DNA of 6,208 nucleotides from Candidatus Omnitrophota bacterium (GTDB taxonomy: Bacteria > NPL-UPA2 > BS750m-G34). The stretch is from NCBI GenBank assembly GCA_030640045.1, contig DAOWKF010000056.1, forward strand, positions 1 through 6,208, in the 5' to 3' direction. Below, in pieces: positions 5,179 to 6,208 of the stretch (positions within the stretch are counted from its first letter, which is position 1; the number at the start of each line of letters is the position of its first letter). The position numbers and the translations under genes are program-made. The notes beneath the pieces are model-generated. The model was not told where the DNA came from and ran no database searches. It saw only the letters and a program-made list of their open reading frames with translations.

Positions 5179-6208
5179 AGATGTCATTGAGCGGTAGTCG
5201 CAGGCTTTAGCCTGCGGTAGTTTGTAAGTTTTTTTGGCTAACATGTAGGCCATATCCATAATCATTTCCCGCGCATCAGAGATATCAATAATATGTCTTG
5301 ATACATTACGGGCAAGCCAGTTGCTGCAGCATCTCCTCCATACATCATGCCGCGCGGGGATCGAAGGGAATGCCCTTGTATCATCGTTAAAACCAGCCAG
5401 GTTATAAATCCCTGCTGCCTCTGTAACCCTTTCTAAATAACGGTTAATACCATGGACACTGTCGTGGAACCACCATGGAGGTCCCAGTTTCATGGCAGGG
5501 TAATGGCCTGCAAGCGGAGAGAGCTCTCTTGAATAGGTGTCTTCATCAAGTGTAAAGACAACCAGTGTTAATTTTTGGTTATTCCCGTATTTATTGAGCA
5601 GTGCCTTAAGTCCCCTTGTGAAATTTACCTGGACAGGGATGTCACATCCCTTGTCCCTTCCATATGTCCTGTAAACAAGTTCATTATGGTCTCTTAAGGA
5701 ACCCGGGTGTAATTGCATAACCAGCCCGTCTTCAACACTCATCCCGGCCATTTCCATCAGCATGTGGGCAGTAAATTTATCCGCATCTTCCGGAGAGGCA
5801 TTTCCCTTTAAACCCAGGTCAAAAATTCTGCCTGCTTCTTCCTGACTTAATTCTTCAGTATAAGGGGTTAATGCTGCGCTGTCTGTGCTGGCAGCGCCCA
5901 TCGTTTTAAAATATTCTCTTCTTTGTCTGATGGCCTTAATGTAGGATTGGTAGTCGTAGACGTCAATCCCTGAAACCTTGCTCAATAACTCAATATTTTT
6001 TTTCCATTCCTCAGTGCCCAGGCCATTGACTACGCTGTCAGGCCTGAAGGTTGGCCGGATATCTCCTTTCCAATTAGAATTTTTTATTGCTTCGTGGTGT
6101 TTTAAGGTGTCTGTTGCTGCGTCTGTTGTAGCGAGGACCTCGATTTTAAATCTCTCAAACAGGGCCCTTGGAGAATATTCAGGTTTTTGGAGCTTTTCAT
6201 TAATCTCG
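5173..6208 (-). CDS. uxaC: Glucuronate (uronate) isomerase, N-terminus beyond window
   Basis: Cytoplasmic isomerase of the amidohydrolase-superfamily UxaC group, converting D-glucuronate to D-fructuronate and D-galacturonate to D-tagaturonate at the head of hexuronate breakdown. The frame is open to the window edge. Before the TTG at 5985 it reads PRALFERFKIEVLATTDAAT, then DTLKHHEAI, then RPTFRPD, all standard UxaC blocks, so that TTG is internal. About 344 residues are visible of a usual 450-475; the missing part should hold the HxH metal motif. Further blocks are MQLHPGSLRDHN, GPPWWFHDS, AGFNDDTRAFPSIPARHDVWRR and MAYMLAKKTYKL. The last block is normally close to the C-terminus, yet here about 14 more residues (PQAKACDYRSMTSL) follow, encoded by a palindromic repeat. 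The gene converges on the plus-strand array and overlaps the deacetylase gene by six bases. Promoter and regulation lie outside the window. Confidence 0.94.
   Translation of the reverse strand, partial: EINEKLQKPEYSPRALFERFKIEVLATTDAATDTLKHHEAIKNSNWKGDIRPTFRPDSVVNGLGTEEWKKNIELLSKVSGIDVYDYQSYIKAIRQRREYFKTMGAASTDSAALTPYTEELSQEEAGRIFDLGLKGNASPEDADKFTAHMLMEMAGMSVEDGLVMQLHPGSLRDHNELVYRTYGRDKGCDIPVQVNFTRGLKALLNKYGNNQKLTLVVFTLDEDTYSRELSPLAGHYPAMKLGPPWWFHDSVHGINRYLERVTEAAGIYNLAGFNDDTRAFPSIPARHDVWRRCCSNWLARNVSRHIIDISDAREMIMDMAYMLAKKTYKLPQAKACDYRSMTSL
5194..5220 (+). repeat. GTAG-flanked palindrome, REP-like element inside the uxaC 3' end
   Basis: CGCAGGCT (5199-5206) and AGCCTGCG (5209-5216) are perfect inverted copies around TT, giving a hairpin with seven or eight GC-rich pairs. 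A GTAG tetranucleotide stands on each side, at 5194-5197 and 5217-5220. A GTAG next to a compact palindrome is the layout of REP sequences mobilised by RAYT (REP-associated tyrosine) transposases, and similar CAGGCT-AGCCTG palindromes recur between genes in some bacterial genomes. On the plus strand a T-rich but broken run (5221-5235) follows, so it could also end transcription of the array weakly. No second copy is visible in this window, so repeat status is inference. Confidence 0.55.

Noticed and set aside
5199..5235. Hairpin plus T-rich stretch as a standard intrinsic terminator
   Set aside because: The T run does not follow the stem directly (GTAG and a broken T stretch intervene), and the hairpin lies within uxaC coding sequence, so it is reported as a repeat with possible weak terminator action.
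5983..5985. TTG at 5985 (minus strand) as the start of uxaC
   Set aside because: The frame continues without a stop to base 6208 and encodes conserved UxaC blocks, so the TTG is an internal leucine.

Overview
The window looks like bacterial chromosome from an anaerobic or little-cultivated lineage. Base composition is moderately AT-rich by eye (not counted), genes are tightly packed, and GTG and TTG starts are used alongside ATG. The mix of a DUF1844 protein, a zinc-ribbon membrane protein, a YbhN-type flippase homologue and a Trm112/UPF0434 protein would fit Omnitrophota, a deltaproteobacterial group or a similar lineage. That assignment is inference; there is no rRNA or other taxonomic marker here.

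Positions 1-5178 (plus strand) hold one head-to-tail array in which every junction overlaps or carries a ribosome binding site: (1) an AMP-forming acyl-CoA ligase whose 5' end lies before the window; (2) a very basic 46-residue ORF that fills the apparent gap after it; (3) a DUF1844 protein; (4) a zinc-ribbon protein with one membrane anchor; (5) an NAD-dependent nucleotide-sugar epimerase; (6) a YbhN/LPG-synthase-TM type integral membrane protein; (7) a 56-residue Trm112-like zinc protein; (8) a NodB-fold polysaccharide deacetylase homologue with an altered first catalytic motif. Genes 3 to 8 overlap or abut by 1-25 bases, which suggests one transcript with translational coupling. Acyl activation, sugar-nucleotide epimerisation, a lipid-flippase-like membrane protein and a deacetylase homologue together suggest assembly or modification of a surface lipid or glycan. 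No single gene proves that pathway.

Positions 5173-6208 (minus strand) hold most of a glucuronate isomerase gene (uxaC), converging on the array. Its 5' end lies beyond the window. Its stop codon overlaps the end of the deacetylase gene, and its last codons run through a GTAG-flanked perfect palindrome that resembles a REP-type repeat.

The points most worth a second look are the unannotated basic small ORF, the TFEHG replacement of TFDDG in the deacetylase homologue, and the palindrome that seems to have supplied a new C-terminus to UxaC. No tRNA, rRNA, CRISPR array, transposase or phage gene was seen.
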